From NCBI GenBank assembly GCA_023974075.1, contig CM043790.1, positions 17,685,883-17,749,882 on the forward strand: a stretch of DNA of 64,000 nt. Reading direction: 5' to 3'. The notes under the pieces are model-generated. The model did no database searches and was not told where the DNA came from. It saw only the letters and a program-made list of their open reading frames with translations. The translations under genes were made by a program, and so were the position numbers. Each line of letters begins with the position of its first letter. Within the stretch, counting starts at the first letter, position 1. Of this stretch, positions 1 to 17,276 are shown piece after piece. This stretch comes from Chaenocephalus aceratus (Eukaryota > Chordata > Actinopteri > Perciformes > Channichthyidae).

Positions 1-624
1 TATCTTTTGACCCTAACACATGGTCTTCATTCATGGAACAGCAGACATTCAAACTTGATAATATTCTGTCCAATTATTCTGCCCTTTGAGAAGGTGTCAT
101 TGTTTGCTTTAGAGTTAAAGATAGTTCCACTTAAAGTTTATTTTGTTTTTTGGTCTGCAGCTTTCAACTGTCTTACAAGATGATGATGCTTAAGAAAACA
201 ACAATACTGCACTCGTCATACCATACCATATACTTGTACTCCACTAGACTTTAAAGTCAGTATTGTACTCTTAAATGACTGTAATTATTATTATTATTAG
301 TTTTTCTTACTACTTTTCAGAACAGCGTAAAAAGGAGTGCTTTGATCACATGTCATGTGAATGCAGTCCCTTCCCATTTTTACTGGGTGCACATTTGAGA
401 AAGTTTCAATATTTACGTTATTTTAGTATTTTTAAGCATCATTTTAAAATGTTTGAATTTAACATTGTGATATTGTTACTTTTACACATGATCCTGACAC
501 TTCTTCCATCCCAGGACCACTCAAATAAAAAAAAGTGTTTTTCAGTCCTCACAGTTTGATTTAATTCTAATCTTCTCTAAGCAAATGTGTTGTCCCTATG
601 TTCACCTAAAGTCAATTCAGACAT
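1..624. other. AT-rich sequence without recognisable gene
   Basis: No splice-flanked conserved coding segment or repeat terminus was recognised. The short open frame at 275-559 is low-complexity and resembles no family I know. The sequence leads directly into the L2-like LINE remnant. Confidence 0.5.
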
Positions 625-983
625 CATGACACAATTCTGTCTGTTAAATGCTAAAGACCTGGAAGACATTATTCAACATCTGAAATCCTCCTCCTGGAGC
701 CTCGATATTATCCCGACAGGATCAAAACTGTTTTTCATTGCTTGGCCTCAGATATACTACACATAGTAAACAAGTCTCTCCAATTGGGTGTATTTCCACA
801 GGCCCTGAAAACTGCAGTAATTAAACCGCTCCTAAAAAAGCACAACCTAGACGCAACCGTAATGAATAATTACAGGCCAATATCAAACCTGAAAAAGTTG
901 TTTTTCAACAGTTGAGTCATTTCATGTTTTTAACTGACGGTTTTTAACTGACTTCTCTTGTTAAGGTCTTAAATTACATCCAT

Positions 984-1292
984 TTGAACACAGACAGTGG
1001 CAGAATATCAGTGTTAGTATTATTAGATGTCAGCGCTGCCTTTGATACTGTTGACCACAACATATTACTAGACCGTCTAGAAAACTGGGTGGGAGTTTCA
1101 GCAACAGCTCTAAATTTGTTTAGTTCCTACTTAAAGGACAGAACAAACTTTGTCTCAATAGGCAATTACAAATCAACCCTGACAAATATGTCATGCAGGG
1201 TTCCTCAAGGCTCCATCTTAGGACCTTTGCTTTTTAATATCTATATGCTACCACTGGCTCAAAATCTCAAATTATTAAACACAGCGATCTAA
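984..1292 (+). pseudogene. LINE RT fragment, motifs A and B
   Basis: This 102-residue open stretch carries the RT palm motif A (LLDVSAAFDTVDHNILLDRL) and motif B (RVPQGSILGPLLFNIYM). It stops just before the catalytic YADD box, which is readable at 1304-1315 beyond a stop codon. It belongs to the same L2-like element as the next fragment and has no independent start. The function in a live element is target-primed reverse transcription; here it is broken. Confidence 0.85.
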
Positions 1293-1410
1293 GCTATCAC
1301 ATCTATGCAGACGACACCCAGATTTATTTTAAAAGTACACCGGGAGACTACTCTCCGATTTAGAACACTGAGCAAGTGCATTGAGCACATCAATGACTGG
1401 ATGACTCCAA

Positions 1411-2124
1411 TTGAACAAACAAAAAACTGAGATCATTGTTTTTGGAGCAAAGAAGTACCGATTAAAAGTAATCGCAGAGCTTCAGTCGGCAGACTACAAA
1501 GTAACTCATAAAGCTAGAAATCTAGGTGTAGTGATGGACTCAGACCTGAATTTTAACAGCCACATTACAACAGTTATTAGGTCTGCATACTATCACCTGA
1601 AGAACATATCAAGGATTAAAAAACTAATGTCACAACAGGATTTAGAAAAACTTGTCCATGCTTTTATTTTCAGTAGACTCGACTACTGCAATGGTGTCTT
1701 CACAGGGCTCACAAAAAAATCCATCAGAAAGCTGCAGCTGATTCAAAACGCTGCTGCTCGAGTCCTCACAAACACTAAAAGAGTGGATCACATCAGTCCG
1801 GTTCTGAAGTCTTTACACTGGCTTCCAGTCGACCAAAGAATTGATTTTAAAATACTATTGCTAGTTTTTAAATCACTAAATGGCTTAGGACCGAGGTATG
1901 TAAACGATCTCCTGCATAACTATGAACCATCCAGGAGTCTCAGGTCCTCTGGGTCGGGTCTGCTCTCTGTTCCAAGAATAAGAACTAAACATGGAAAAGC
2001 AGCGTTTAGCTATTATGCCCCGACAATCTGGAACAAACTGCCCGAATCGTGCAGGTCCGCTGAAACACTTCCTATTTTCAAATCCAGACTAAAAACATAT
2101 CTATTTGCCGCTGCTTTTAATTGA
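1411..2124 (+). pseudogene. LINE RT C-terminal fragment
   Basis: A 237-residue open stretch begins after the YADD region. It has the thumb and C-terminal signature of L2/CR1-group polymerases: KNISRIKKLMSQQDLEKLVH, FIFSRLDYCNGVFTGL, LHWLPVDQRIDFKI, IWNKLPESCR and a terminal FKSRLKTYLFAAAF. The stop at 2124 is the natural end of the element's ORF, and the 3' UTR follows. It is separated from the preceding fragment by a stop and frame change, so the element is not functional. Confidence 0.85.
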
Positions 2125-2341
2125 GCTGCTCATACTCACACTGCAGTATGCCTTTTATTCATGTATTCTGTACCTGCTGTGTTGATTTATTTATTTCATT
2201 ATCTTTGCTTTTTTTATGCCTGTTTTTAAATGCCATTTAATAATGTGTTTATGCTGTATTTATTCTTAAATGTCTTTGGTTTTAATTTTGTAAAGCACTT
2301 TGAATTGTGGCGTGCTGAAAGGTGCTATATAAATAAAATTG

Positions 2342-4187
2342 CCTGGCCTTGCCTAGCCTAAGGTTTGACACATGCTAAAGTCAGGACAAAGCCCATAGGT
2401 TTATGATTTAATGTGTTCAGTTTTAGTCATTTAATCCAATAGTTTATTTGACTAAATTTTTATGTTTCATTATTATTCACTGAGTCTGACCATTTCCTCT
2501 ACAAGTGATAATGAAACCCAAATAAAAAGTTTTGGTTCCATATAAATGGACTCATTATACTTTACCTTTGATGATTCAAAGTCTGAATCATTGAATGCTA
2601 CTAATAAAAGAACATTTCAAAGGCAAGTACCGATTTATTTGGGGAGGCTGCAGTAATTCCAAGATGTTAATGCAGGGAAAAAGGATATGGGGGGTCATGT
2701 GCAGACTGGTAGATATGACTTGTTAAAAACACAGAGGATGATTCAGGATCTTATTCTTCTTTTAACTCCCAGCTGAGATGAAAAGTATTGAAAGCAGCAA
2801 GGTTTGATCATTTAAAGTCTCCAGCTTAGTTTCAGTGCAAGAACATCACAACCAACCAGCAAAACTCCGGTGGTGCAGTTTCATGCTTTGATTTGTTGCC
2901 ATGGCGTCAGCTGTGGTTTCTATGTAAAGCTGCAGTTCTTGTCTAGTCTTGTCCCGGAGCACTTAGCCCGTCCCACAGACAAACACAAGCCCCATCATCA
3001 CCTGACTTGCTTGGAAAAATGGGCCATCATGTCCTGTCTGGTCAAATATAATTAAAAATAAGTATTACTCTGAGACCACATCGATCATGTTTATTACATG
3101 ACCTTTGACTTATACAGCTTGCATGCGTTCTGCAGCTGTGTGAGGATGTATAGTATCTAAATATAGTCCAGCATTATGTTTGTGTTTGATCCTGTTTGTG
3201 GGTTTCGTATTTTAAGAGCTACTGTTGACTGATCTCTGCTTCCTGTCTCATTGTTAACTCCTTTCAGGTTGGTTCAGTTAGCTCAGGGATTGTTGTGCTA
3301 CCCTCTCATTTACAATCCACGTTATTATTTCATTCTCTTCTCTTCTCATATCCATACGTCAGTCACACAGTTGCTCATGATCTAATAAACGGGAGAGTGA
3401 AAGCTGTGACAAGGGGTCACAGCTGGTGTGTACATGTGTGGCGTTTGAAATCCTATACAGACGTTAAACTTGCTACCGGGATAATCGTCGGCATTACACA
3501 GATCTGTGACACAGAGGAGTATGTTGCCAGCAGGTTGTTGTTTTGAACAAACACATTCCAGAGGAAGTGACTTTTAAAGTCATTGGGAGACCAAAAAACC
3601 CATCAAATTACGTTGTTTTGATAACGTTTTGTTTCGTGTCTTTATTTCTGTCTAGTAAACAGAGTTAACGTCAGGAAATGTGTCTTTTTACAGACTGCAG
3701 AGAGAAGTCGATTATGTGTGTTTATATCAGTGTTACAGACAATGGTGTGTAGCAATGTTTTGTGAAATATGTTTACATTTAGGGATGTATGAACGACTAT
3801 GCATGCAGGCTTAATGCTAACGAATAGCATGCCATGATGTTAGCAAAATACACTTTCAAACTATTCACTGACATTTTTTATTTTTTATAAATAGAGCTGT
3901 ATGACATTCAACCAAGTCAAGCCACTAAATTCAATGAAATAGTTTGTTAGCTAATAAGCTCATTCCAAAAGAATATGCTTATCATAAGGGGAAATAGGAA
4001 GGGTATATTTCACGCTTGTTATACAAATAAGTTATTGGACTTTTTTCTTATCAAGTTAGATTTGTTAGGAAATGTTTTCAAATATAATTGACTGAATTAT
4101 TTAAAAAAGTGGGCTTATTAACACATGAATACTGTGTAATATATGTTTATATATATATTTAAGAAGTACAAGACAAGCACAAGTTTC
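2342..4187. other. Unique AT-rich sequence, nothing recognised
   Basis: No conserved ORF, RNA gene or repeat end is visible. Short open frames (2870-3055, 3295-3546, 3642-3830) have no family resemblance and no flanking splice pattern that I can support. Confidence 0.45.
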
Positions 4188-4291
4188 ATTTGTGGGCCAT
4201 ATTTCATTATACTTTCAGAATTTGCTGAGGGCCGATTCAAAATGGTCCGAGGGCCGCATTTGGCGCCCAGGCCGTAGTTTGGACACCCCTG
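4188..4291. mobile_element. hAT-type terminal fragment
   Basis: The segment ends GGCCGTAGTTTGGACACCCCTG, whose reverse complement begins CAGGGGTGTCCAAACTACGG, a very common vertebrate hAT terminus. Upstream it carries the associated 'GAGGGCCG...GGGCCGCATTTGG' repeats. No opposite end or transposase was found nearby, so this is an orphan terminus about 100 bp long. Confidence 0.65.
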
Positions 4292-4763
4292 GCTTAATCC
4301 AACACTTCGAACTTAATCTGTGTTTAGGCATGCACACACAGACAGACATACAACAAGATGGCTTTGCATTCACATACTCAAGTACACCGTACAAGCGGAC
4401 CGATCCTGACCCTAGTTAGAGAGACAAGAAGTGTGTTAGTGTGTATAAGTACACTGTACAGTATGTGTCCTGCCCACTCAGATCTTCCATCCATTGGCCC
4501 AGATTCCAGTGGACCTCCCTGCTCTGGTTTGGAGGGGGCGTTGAGGTTGGAGAGCAGCCTTTGAAGGAGGCTCCAGTGACTCATTACCCAACAATCCACC
4601 CACCCTTCATGTCCTCTGAACCCCCCCAAACATCTCCATCCTCGCCCCTGCCCCTGCCCCTGCCCCTTGTCCTCTGGCACAGAAAGCCGACACACATCTC
4701 AACGTGCACACACTCGACGGCGGTTGACTAAAGAAAAGGGATTCTGTTACAGCAGAACTGGGT

Positions 4764-4764
<1 letters not shown>

Positions 4765-4832
<68 letters not shown>

Positions 4833-4858
4833 GCGTGCGCGTGCGTGTTTGTGTGTGT
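4765..4858. repeat. (GT)n microsatellite
   Basis: About 94 bp of GT repeats, pure up to about 4826 and then interrupted by GC and TT variants. The cysteine/valine-rich open frames across it are artefacts of the repeat. Confidence 0.97.
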
Positions 4859-7816
4859 AGATGTTGTACTGCAATCAGTATCCCTTGCACTAGCTCATCT
4901 AATATTTCTAAGTTTCAACAGAACTGATTGAAGATCTCAGTTTTCATATTTAATGTTCCAACCTGGCATCCTACTATCTGCCTCTTTTGCTCCTGCTGGT
5001 GTCATTTCCTCACGTTTCCCCGGGGGGTTTGTAAACTGACACCGAAAACCTCCTGTCCCCACAGCTCGCGCTGGTTGTACCCCCACCTCTAACTCGTGTG
5101 TGAACACCATGGTGAACACACATGGGAACCTCGTGGAGACCAAGCCAGACATCTGCGCAAATGTTATAGCAATTGGTCCAGTAGATGTGTATGTTTTTAA
5201 CATACTGCTGACTGTCTGTGTGCAGCGCAGCTCATTTAAGATGACATCCGTGGGAGATGACATCATTTTTGTCTTCCTGTCTGGAGCACAAAGAGCAGAA
5301 TTGCATATCACACACTGATTCATAAAACATTAGTTAATTTGCCTTTGCATTTATGGGGAAAAGGAAAGAGTATGAAATGTAACGTGAAACTCCCGCCTCG
5401 CAGTCTGCACACACATTTTAGACTTCTTCAATGTAAGACAGAACAAAAGGGGTCAGTGACGCAGTTGACACATGAAGGTGCATTGCATGGGAGAATAAAT
5501 CACTTTTAGTGCCTTTCAGAGCATTCAAACCTTTTTTGAAGACTTTTTGCTTTTTTAAAAGCTCCAATAAATGCCACTTCTCAAGATAAAACCCATTTTA
5601 TTTTTATTTTAATTAACCAACCACAACTACGCAAGTAAGGATATCAGGAGTAAGAAACCTCTTATGGATGAAGTGTCAAATTCCCATGGATATAACGGGT
5701 CCATGCAGATGTATAATTTGTGTAAAATGCCTGTGTTTACATTGCTAAAGTGTGCTTGCGCTGCATTTGAATCATGCTCGGTAATTTGATTTATGCTGAC
5801 CTCCAATACCACCGTAGCCTTTTAGCAAAAGGTTGGCACTGTGCTCAGTCTCAGGGCAGCGTGTTGACAGAGAGTACCATTGTGAGTCCCTCTGCTCCTT
5901 GGGAAAGACCCTTGAGCCATGACAAACAGGATTTCCTCTTATTTCAGGCTTTGGTTTTCCCACTTCCTTCGTCTGCAGGGGGTTTATAAAGCAGACACTT
6001 GCAGCTTTGTAATTTCACATAATGTAGCTTCCAGCACCAGCGGGTTTGATGAGGCTGGTGTAAGTGAGATTCTTTAAAATATATAACAGACTTACTTGTC
6101 ATAGTATGAAAAACACAGTTGTAATGAATGATGTAAATAATTTATGCACTTTAATGAATCAGTTCTTGACAAAAACCTATGAAGGATCAACCCTGCATGA
6201 TTGTGTTACTGCTTATATATTTTCCCCTGTTGGACCTTTTTTCTTTAGCCATGCATGTTGTTGCTTTTAGGGTTGCAATATTTACTTTGGCGATATACTA
6301 AATGGTGAACTGGATAGACAGAGCTATGAGAAACCTCCTAAGAGAAGCACACATGAAACTTGGCGTTGGTGTGTATTTCTCTGCTTTCCTTTGTTTCCAG
6401 CTCCCTGCCCTTCATCCATCCATCTGTCCATTCATGGATCAACCCACTCAGCTCCTGAGTGGCTGCAGAGAGATCACATCACCTCATCGAAGGTATGCAG
6501 ACTCGGAAACACAAGCCCACACCCCGATCAGAAGTGATTAAGCACCCACTGCTCCGTCTTTGAACAATACGCTCCTGTTGTGTCCTGCTATGATTGATGG
6601 AGACGTTTGGTGATGGGTCAAAACCACACTGCTGAAGTGATCATTGAGCTGGAGCCAAGAAGAGAAACAATACATAGGATCTGCAGGAATGCATTGTCTG
6701 AGAACCTGTACTCTAATAAAGGAACTTTCAAGATTCCTCGGCCTGCTCCTCGCGGTCCTATCAGTCTGAGAAATACTTTTTTAGACAAAAGTCCCTTTTG
6801 AACACTAAACCATAAAGTAAAATACAATATTTTCAAAATGTTTCACACAAAACTCTCTAAACTAAGGTACCTAATAGACAGCTCTTATCATTGCTTTCAC
6901 ACACATTCTGAAACAAGAAATGCCATATAATTATAATATTGACAAAATATCATGGCTCAGGAGAAATGAAAACAGAATGACGATAGAGTAATTGATGTGT
7001 GGTGGTTTCATTCAAATATATATTGTAATTTAGTGCATCTCTAACCCATATTTTTGTACACAAAATGTAAAAAACAGCCAACTACCACACAGGAAATGTC
7101 AAATATTAGTTAACTTAATGACTCAACATCAATTTATAACACAGTGATTTATCTTTCTTCAGAATGTTCCATGTCTTTGCTCATGTCAAAGCATTTCCTA
7201 ATGGTAAATACAGAGTGAAATATAGATGTAAAATCTTTCAGTACTCTGTTTGTGCAGGGTGTAGCAGCCATGTTGCATTTTCAGGTAATTAGATCATACC
7301 ATTGTGTTGGCTTTGGTGTGTCATGGGGAAATTCCTGAATCCATGTATTGCCCTCATATCTCTCTCTAACTAATCGCTTCTAATGTTTCATCTTCTGGAA
7401 TTTTCCCTCTCTCCCTTTATGCCCTCATTTATCTTTCTTTCTCTTTCACTCGCTTTCCTCTTGTGCAATATGTTCCTGGTACTAATTTCCCCTCGCTCTG
7501 ATCATGGTTCATCATTAGTGGTTATTACAGCCATTCGTTTCACCTTCAGTTTCATGTCAGGCAAAGTTGATCATGTTGCTGCCTTATTGGCTGCACCCAC
7601 AGTCTGATGTAACTTACTGTAACTCATTTATTTTACGATCAGCCGCTGTGGAGCTATTCAGTGGCATGATGTGGAAATCACGTCACACTATAAGCCAGCG
7701 CATTGCACTCAGATTTCCACTTCATTTTCTTTTAGTTTTCCCCAACAAACTGCTGTTGGTGCTAACAGCAATGAGAATCCCATCACACCAGCATGGGTAA
7801 AACATATACAAGCTTC
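4859..7816. other. Unique sequence, nothing recognised
   Basis: About 3 kb without a supported gene or repeat. Open frames at 4937-5323 (minus), 6302-6541, 6607-6801 and 7383-7607 are short, overlap on both strands and match nothing I recognise. Regulatory DNA cannot be excluded by eye. Confidence 0.4.
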
Positions 7817-7829
7817 CACACGCACACGC

Positions 7830-7883
<54 letters not shown>
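7817..7883. repeat. (CA)n microsatellite
   Basis: A CACACG-type start resolves into a pure CA run, followed by imperfect CCAACCAACACA. The overlapping ORFs on both strands are spurious. Confidence 0.97.
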
Positions 7884-12444
<4,561 letters not shown>

Positions 12445-12463
12445 TGTCAAAAAAGCATCAATA

Positions 12464-12469
12464 TTTATT
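12464..12469 (-). terminator. Candidate poly(A) signal of phlda2
   Basis: TTTATT on the plus strand reads AATAAA on the minus strand, about 465 bp downstream of the phlda2 stop codon. It sits in an AT-rich stretch and would end the second, non-coding exon. Other AATAAA-like hexamers may exist nearby, so the cleavage site is inferred. Confidence 0.55.
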
Positions 12470-12787
12470 CAAATAAATACAACACACATTGTAAAAGCAA
12501 ATAATTTAAACAACACAAGGCGTTTGCCAGTAATATCCTGGAAACAAATAAATTAATATCGTGGTTTTAGGAGTCATTCCTCCCAGGAAAGCAAACTTGA
12601 AATAGTTTTGACAATTCAAGGGTGCAGTCCTGTGAATGGAGCTTCAGACAATCTCTCAGTCTTTTGGTTTGGATCAGTTGACTCCTCTCTCCCGAGAGCT
12701 CAGTCCCGAACAATCCTTCATGTCTGGACCGGAAGACCTCGTCTTCCTTTTGGTCCGATTATTATTTCTGTATGGTCCATTTTGACA

Positions 12788-12895
12788 CTAGGAGGAGATA
12801 CAAACATGTCATTAGTTTCGACATTCTCCCACTGCTCTGAGCCACAATGTGTATTAGTATATGATGTCAGCTCTATGTCATGGCGTTTCCCTCAC
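12788..12895 (-). other. Probable 3'-UTR intron of phlda2
   Basis: On the minus strand, 38 bases beyond the stop codon, ATATG|GTGAGG is a good donor (intron first base 12895). TATCTCCTCCTAG|TGTC is a good acceptor (last intron base 12788). The 108-bp intron would lie wholly in the 3' UTR. The splice signals are seen; their use is inferred. Confidence 0.55.
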
Positions 12896-12932
12896 CATAT
12901 TAGGAGTGGTTAACAGCCAGGGTCCCGGCGGC

Positions 12933-13349
12933 TCAGGGCGCCCGCGCCATCCGCCTCTCCTGCTGTCCGGGCGATGCGCTCTCATTGTCCTGCCGCGTTT
13001 TAAAGTCCTGGATGGCTTTTCTGTTCTGGAAATCAATCAGAGCCATGGTGATCACCGCGTTCCAGCAGTTCTCCTCCCCCGAGCACCGGAAATCGATCTC
13101 CTTATCGTCTGTGGTCACGATGGTGAAGTAGACGAACTTGCCGGTGCGCTCCACGCAGTCCACCTTCTTGATGGACTGCAGCTTGAGCTCCTTGCCCTTG
13201 GAGCGCTTCTGCGTGTCGGCGTAAATGTTGAGGCTGTCCGTGGTCAGGACGCACGTCTTCCTCTTCCAGAACTGGAGCAGGTTGTCGCTCCTCTTCTCCA
13301 GCTCTCCCTCTTTGAGGACCTGGCTGATCTCTGCCGCCGACATTTTCAT
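12933..13349 (-). CDS. phlda2: Pleckstrin homology-like domain family A member 2
   Basis: An intact single-exon coding region of 138 residues, close to the size of short vertebrate PHLDA proteins. Nearly the whole protein is one PH-like domain: [20 protein letters not shown] (residues 12-31) forms the first strands, [20 protein letters not shown] and KEIDFRC the core sheet, and [19 protein letters not shown] the C-terminal helix, followed by a short polar tail. PHLDA2 is a cytoplasmic phosphoinositide-binding growth restrainer in mammals. The match in the core favours PHLDA2 over PHLDA3, and PHLDA1 is unlikely because there is no polyglutamine/proline region. The start was set at the ATG at 13349 (MKMSAAE, A at -3). 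The frame stays open to 13415, but those 22 residues are basic and unlike the family. A TATA box lies about 120 bp upstream. No imprinting inference is made for fish. Confidence 0.95.
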   Translation of the reverse strand: MKMSAAEISQVLKEGELEKRSDNLLQFWKRKTCVLTTDSLNIYADTQKRSKGKELKLQSIKKVDCVERTGKFVYFTIVTTDDKEIDFRCSGEENCWNAVITMALIDFQNRKAIQDFKTRQDNESASPGQQERRMARAP

Positions 13350-13470
13350 TGTTTGGCTATGTGTGTGCTTCCCCCGCTGTGTCGTCCGAGGAGCCCGAGG
13401 AAGGAGCTTCTCCACAAATGTTTTGGTAATCCAGAGCTGCGATATGAATGAAGTAAGGTAGCAGGGGAGT

Positions 13471-13477
13471 TTTTATA
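13471..13477 (-). promoter_or_regulatory. TATA box of phlda2
   Basis: Plus-strand TTTTATA reads TATAAAA on the minus strand, within CTATAAAAACTCCCC. It predicts transcription starting near 13441-13448, which leaves a 5' leader of about 95 nt before the ATG at 13349. Confidence 0.75.
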
Positions 13478-13489
13478 GTATACTCTGGC

Positions 13490-16400
13490 GAAGCCCTTCC
13501 CACTTGACGTCAGATGACTTGGGAATGCATCAACAGTTGCCAGTGGAGTAATTCAAGACTGTGTGTGTGGGCGGAAGCTGTGGTGCTGGGGGCGGGGGGG
13601 AGCAGAGGAAGTCCTAACGTGGACCTAATTACACTGCTAACATGTTAATTACTAATCTACATCCCACTGAGAAGATTACAGTGTAAATATTTGCCTACTC
13701 TCCAGTAAGTGATTCAGTCTAATACAGATAATTACCAGATGTGCACTGAGTAAGCTGAGCACAAGAGTACAAACTGTCTGGCCCTGTAAACTTTAAATAT
13801 CCACATTTTTAGAGGGATCTTTTATTTCCCTGTTAAAGTTTATGATCCACACTCGGTAAAGTTAGTCTTTGGGTGGTTATTGGACAGACATCCACTCCAG
13901 TCTTCTTCCTAACTTTCACAGACTGTCAAAAGTCAGAGGATGGTTAGCTCATAACCGAGCCCTCACTCTTAGGGTTCACTTAGGGACAGCAATCAGCTAT
14001 TGGAAAAAAAACCTAAACTTTAAAAAGAGCAGCTGAATTTTCCTAAAAATATTCACAGAAAATAAAAAACCAAGTAAAATGAGTTGTGTCCTACTAGCCC
14101 AGTGTAGTGATACAATGCTGACTTGGACTCATGACTATTGAAAAAATGAAGACTTTTCAAATAAAAACAAACAAACAGCAGAACCTTCATAAAAAAAATT
14201 AAAAAGAAAAAACACTAATATATAACAATAGGTAACTGGTATGAATTTGGAGTCGCTCTGTAACGTAAAATTGAATATATTGAACAAAATGAAACTATTT
14301 AAAACTCACATAGATTTTTACATAAAATAGAAGGTGGAGTAAATGTAATTCACATGATTTTACATGACATGAAAGGTATTTGAAAAATGACTTTAAAAAA
14401 AATTCAAAATAATTTTTATATAAAACAGAAAAAGCCCTCACATTTAAAATTGGAAAAAGGGGTTTCCTACTTATCATGTTTATTGATACAATTCTGCATC
14501 GATCACATGACATGGAGGCTTGATAAAAAACGATATTATCTTATATTAAAAATATTTAGTAAATTCAGTTTTCTGATAATATAATAATCAAAATAAGGTG
14601 TGCCATGTGTTTTCTTGTTTTTCAAAAAAATACATTTGACTGGTATTAGTTTTGGGTCACTCAAACAGTAATCTGTTGATGTTCCCTCAGTGAAACCCTG
14701 TGGTAAGAGCGAGGCTCGGATGTGAGCTCACCCTCCTCTGACTGTGGAAAGTCTGTGAAACTGAGTAAGAAGACCAGAGTGAAGGTCTGTCAAATATCCA
14801 ACATTACAAATATGTTCACTCTAGTCAGATTTTATCCATGACAGGCTGGTCAATTATTCCCCTGCCACCCTGCTCTCTAGTGATTATTTATAGAGGTAAC
14901 ACTTGAGACTAAACTTGTCTCACCTCAGTGGTGTTTTGCATAAACTCCGCTATTCCTGTTCGTAATGTCGAGCTACATGCAAACAGCAACCAGTTTCCAC
15001 TCAGTGAGCAGAAGCTTCACCTATCTGTGTGTCAGCAGCTACAAAAGAAAAAGTGGCAACTAAAATTCAGTAATTACTGCAGAAGAAGTCTTAAGGCACT
15101 GTTTAACCTTTTAGGATGGTTCAACATTTCCCCACTGCCTTAAAAATGTGAGTTTACCAAACTGGAGTAAGAGACGCTTTCTAAAGGTAAGTATACCAAG
15201 ATTCCATGCTAGACAATAAGTATTGGGACTGGATATGTTCTAATTTATCTAGCATTTGTGCTGGCTTTTTTTACTATTCTTAATTTTCTTCATTTGTATG
15301 TGTTAACCAGGGATTTTGTCGTTGGATTTTACATGATGCATTTTGAAAATGTGATATTCAATGAGTTGAGTTGTCTCTTTTTCAACTCCTTTGAAGCCAA
15401 ACTACATAAAGTCAATGGAGCTCAAGTTCTGAAATGTTCTTAAAATAAAAACCAGAAATAATAAGTTAATTGAACTTTGACTGACCTAAAAAACTGTATT
15501 TACACACAAGTTAATGTCAGATTGTCCGCAGCAGACTTTAGATGTGTATCATGGAGCCTCTGGAGCCTCTATAACAGATGTTCTGGTATTGTCTACCCCT
15601 TTTCTGTGTGATTCAACAGGAAGAGGTGGTGGGAAGACAGATGTCACCGACTCATTATCACACACACAAACACAACCCTGACCACAGTGTGGTTCAGATA
15701 CACCATCCCGCGTGCACCAAGCACCCACTTCAGGCCCTCCTGTCTGACTCACTATCATCTCCCCTTCAGTTTCCCTCCGGAAGGGAAATGTCACCATGAA
15801 CTCAGCTCACACGCGCCACTTCTCCAGAGTTCATCTGTAAGAATACAACATCTGTGCATCCCTAAGGGAATGAAATCCCTTTGTTCCCCATAAGTTAGAA
15901 GAGAGAACACCCTTAAGGCTTCACACATCAACACTACTTATGATCACACAGACAATTTGACTGCACCAAAGGCGTAACCATGGTGAATCACTTTAAACTG
16001 CTCGTGCATGACACTGGAGCGGGATGTGGCGGCCATGTTAATCCTCTGATTTTAAAGAAAAGGAAACCACATGTGTGTACAGAGTCAACATACTGCCAGC
16101 TTCTGTGGAATAAAAGAGGTGAACCGCCTCCTCTTTACCACCCCTTTTGTTTTAGGGGCTTTGCTCTTTGTTGCCCGGCAATGTGTGTGTGAGTGTGTAT
16201 GTTTGATGTGTACACGTGTGCATATATACGATTTGTCTGCGGCGGAGACATGCCCAGGCAGTGACTCAGCGGATGGTGGAGCGCCTTTCTTTGGAGGAGT
16301 TTGCTTGCCAAAGGAGGGCCAGGTGTGTGTAAGAGTGTTTGCACATGCAGATGACTATGTTGTGTCTATATTATCGGATCATAATACAAATCTTCCTGTG

Positions 16401-17185
16401 AAGAAACATGGAGAATAATCAATTACACACACTAATTGCATGAATGTTTGTAAATCTTTCTGAATAGAATAAATATAGGAATTCTGACAAAGCAGGAATA
16501 GCATGAAGAAACCAGCCCAAACCAGTTTAAAATTAGAACAAATTAATATACAGTACACACACCCTAGGACTTATTTGTAACAACGTGTTTTGGCCAACAT
16601 TATATTATTTTATTAATCTTTCGCACGTATCCAGCAGCAGTACATCTCTAATGTGTCGCTGCCCTCCTTGTTTTCCCTGTGAGGAACCACAACTGTCTCT
16701 GGAGGGAGTCGGACTGGGATGGATTTCAGGAAGAGTGTTGTGACAACATTCGGTTCAAATCATCGCCCTTTGGTTCTCACTGTCTCCACAAAGACAAAAC
16801 AAAACCCACACAGAGAGGAAGTGGGATAATGTGTCATTGGCAACAACTGAGGGTGGTTTGATTACAAAATGAACAGATAAAATGTGAGCACAAGGGTAAA
16901 AAAACTAAAACAACTACATGTCTGTTGTTTCTCTCAGTTTGTTTACTTGCGTGTGATGGAGTTTAGGAGTAATGGGGACATGGGTGTGACAGGGCAGCAG
17001 GTGGAAGGACCAGAAGAGTTTGGTCTTCGTGTCGGGACATGAAGTGTTACCGTGAGTCACAGAACACAAGAGAAGTCAACTTTTTGAACCTTGCTTGAAT
17101 TAACTTGTTTAGGCTGAAAATAAATCAGTACGTTCGAGATTAATCTATTAATACTAGATTTGGAGGGTTACATAAGTGTTTTATC
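13490..17185. other. Sequence upstream of phlda2, nothing recognised
   Basis: About 3.7 kb with no supported gene or transposon. 14000-14620 is very A/T-rich. 15578-15799 and 16071-16418 have open frames on both strands but no family signature. The proximal part may contain phlda2 regulatory DNA. Confidence 0.4.
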
Positions 17186-17276
17186 TAAGAAGATAGATTC
17201 ATTCAGTCTCTTTCAGAGTTCTACAGTTGTGTTAACTGTAGAACTCTGAAAGAGACTGAATGAATCTATCTTCTTA
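17186..17276. repeat. Perfect inverted repeat, 43-bp arms
   Basis: Left arm 17186-17228 and right arm 17234-17276 are exact reverse complements around a 5-nt loop GTGTT. The arm begins TAAGAAGATAGATTCATTCA. Pairing ends abruptly on both sides. There is no transposon terminus or target duplication, and no comparable arm elsewhere in the window. Confidence 0.97.

Larger units (their letters stand above)
625..2341 (+). mobile_element. L2-like non-LTR retrotransposon, 5'-truncated and decayed
   Basis: Pieces of one reverse transcriptase lie in order on the plus strand: an upstream RT part (about 630-900, several stops), motif A AFDTVDHNILLDRL, motif B VPQGSILGPLLF, YADD at 1304-1315, then a C-terminal part ending in FKSRLKTYLF. 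The 3' end reads AAGCACTTTGAATTGTGG followed by GGTGCTATATAAATAAAATTGCC, the usual AAGCACTTTG...TATATAAATAAA terminus of fish L2 elements. No endonuclease domain is present, so this is a 5'-truncated copy. Stops and frame breaks at about 900-980 and 1292-1411 show it is dead. Confidence 0.9.

Noticed and set aside
12861..13451. 196-codon plus-strand frame opposite phlda2
   Set aside because: It is the antisense shadow of the conserved minus-strand PH domain gene.
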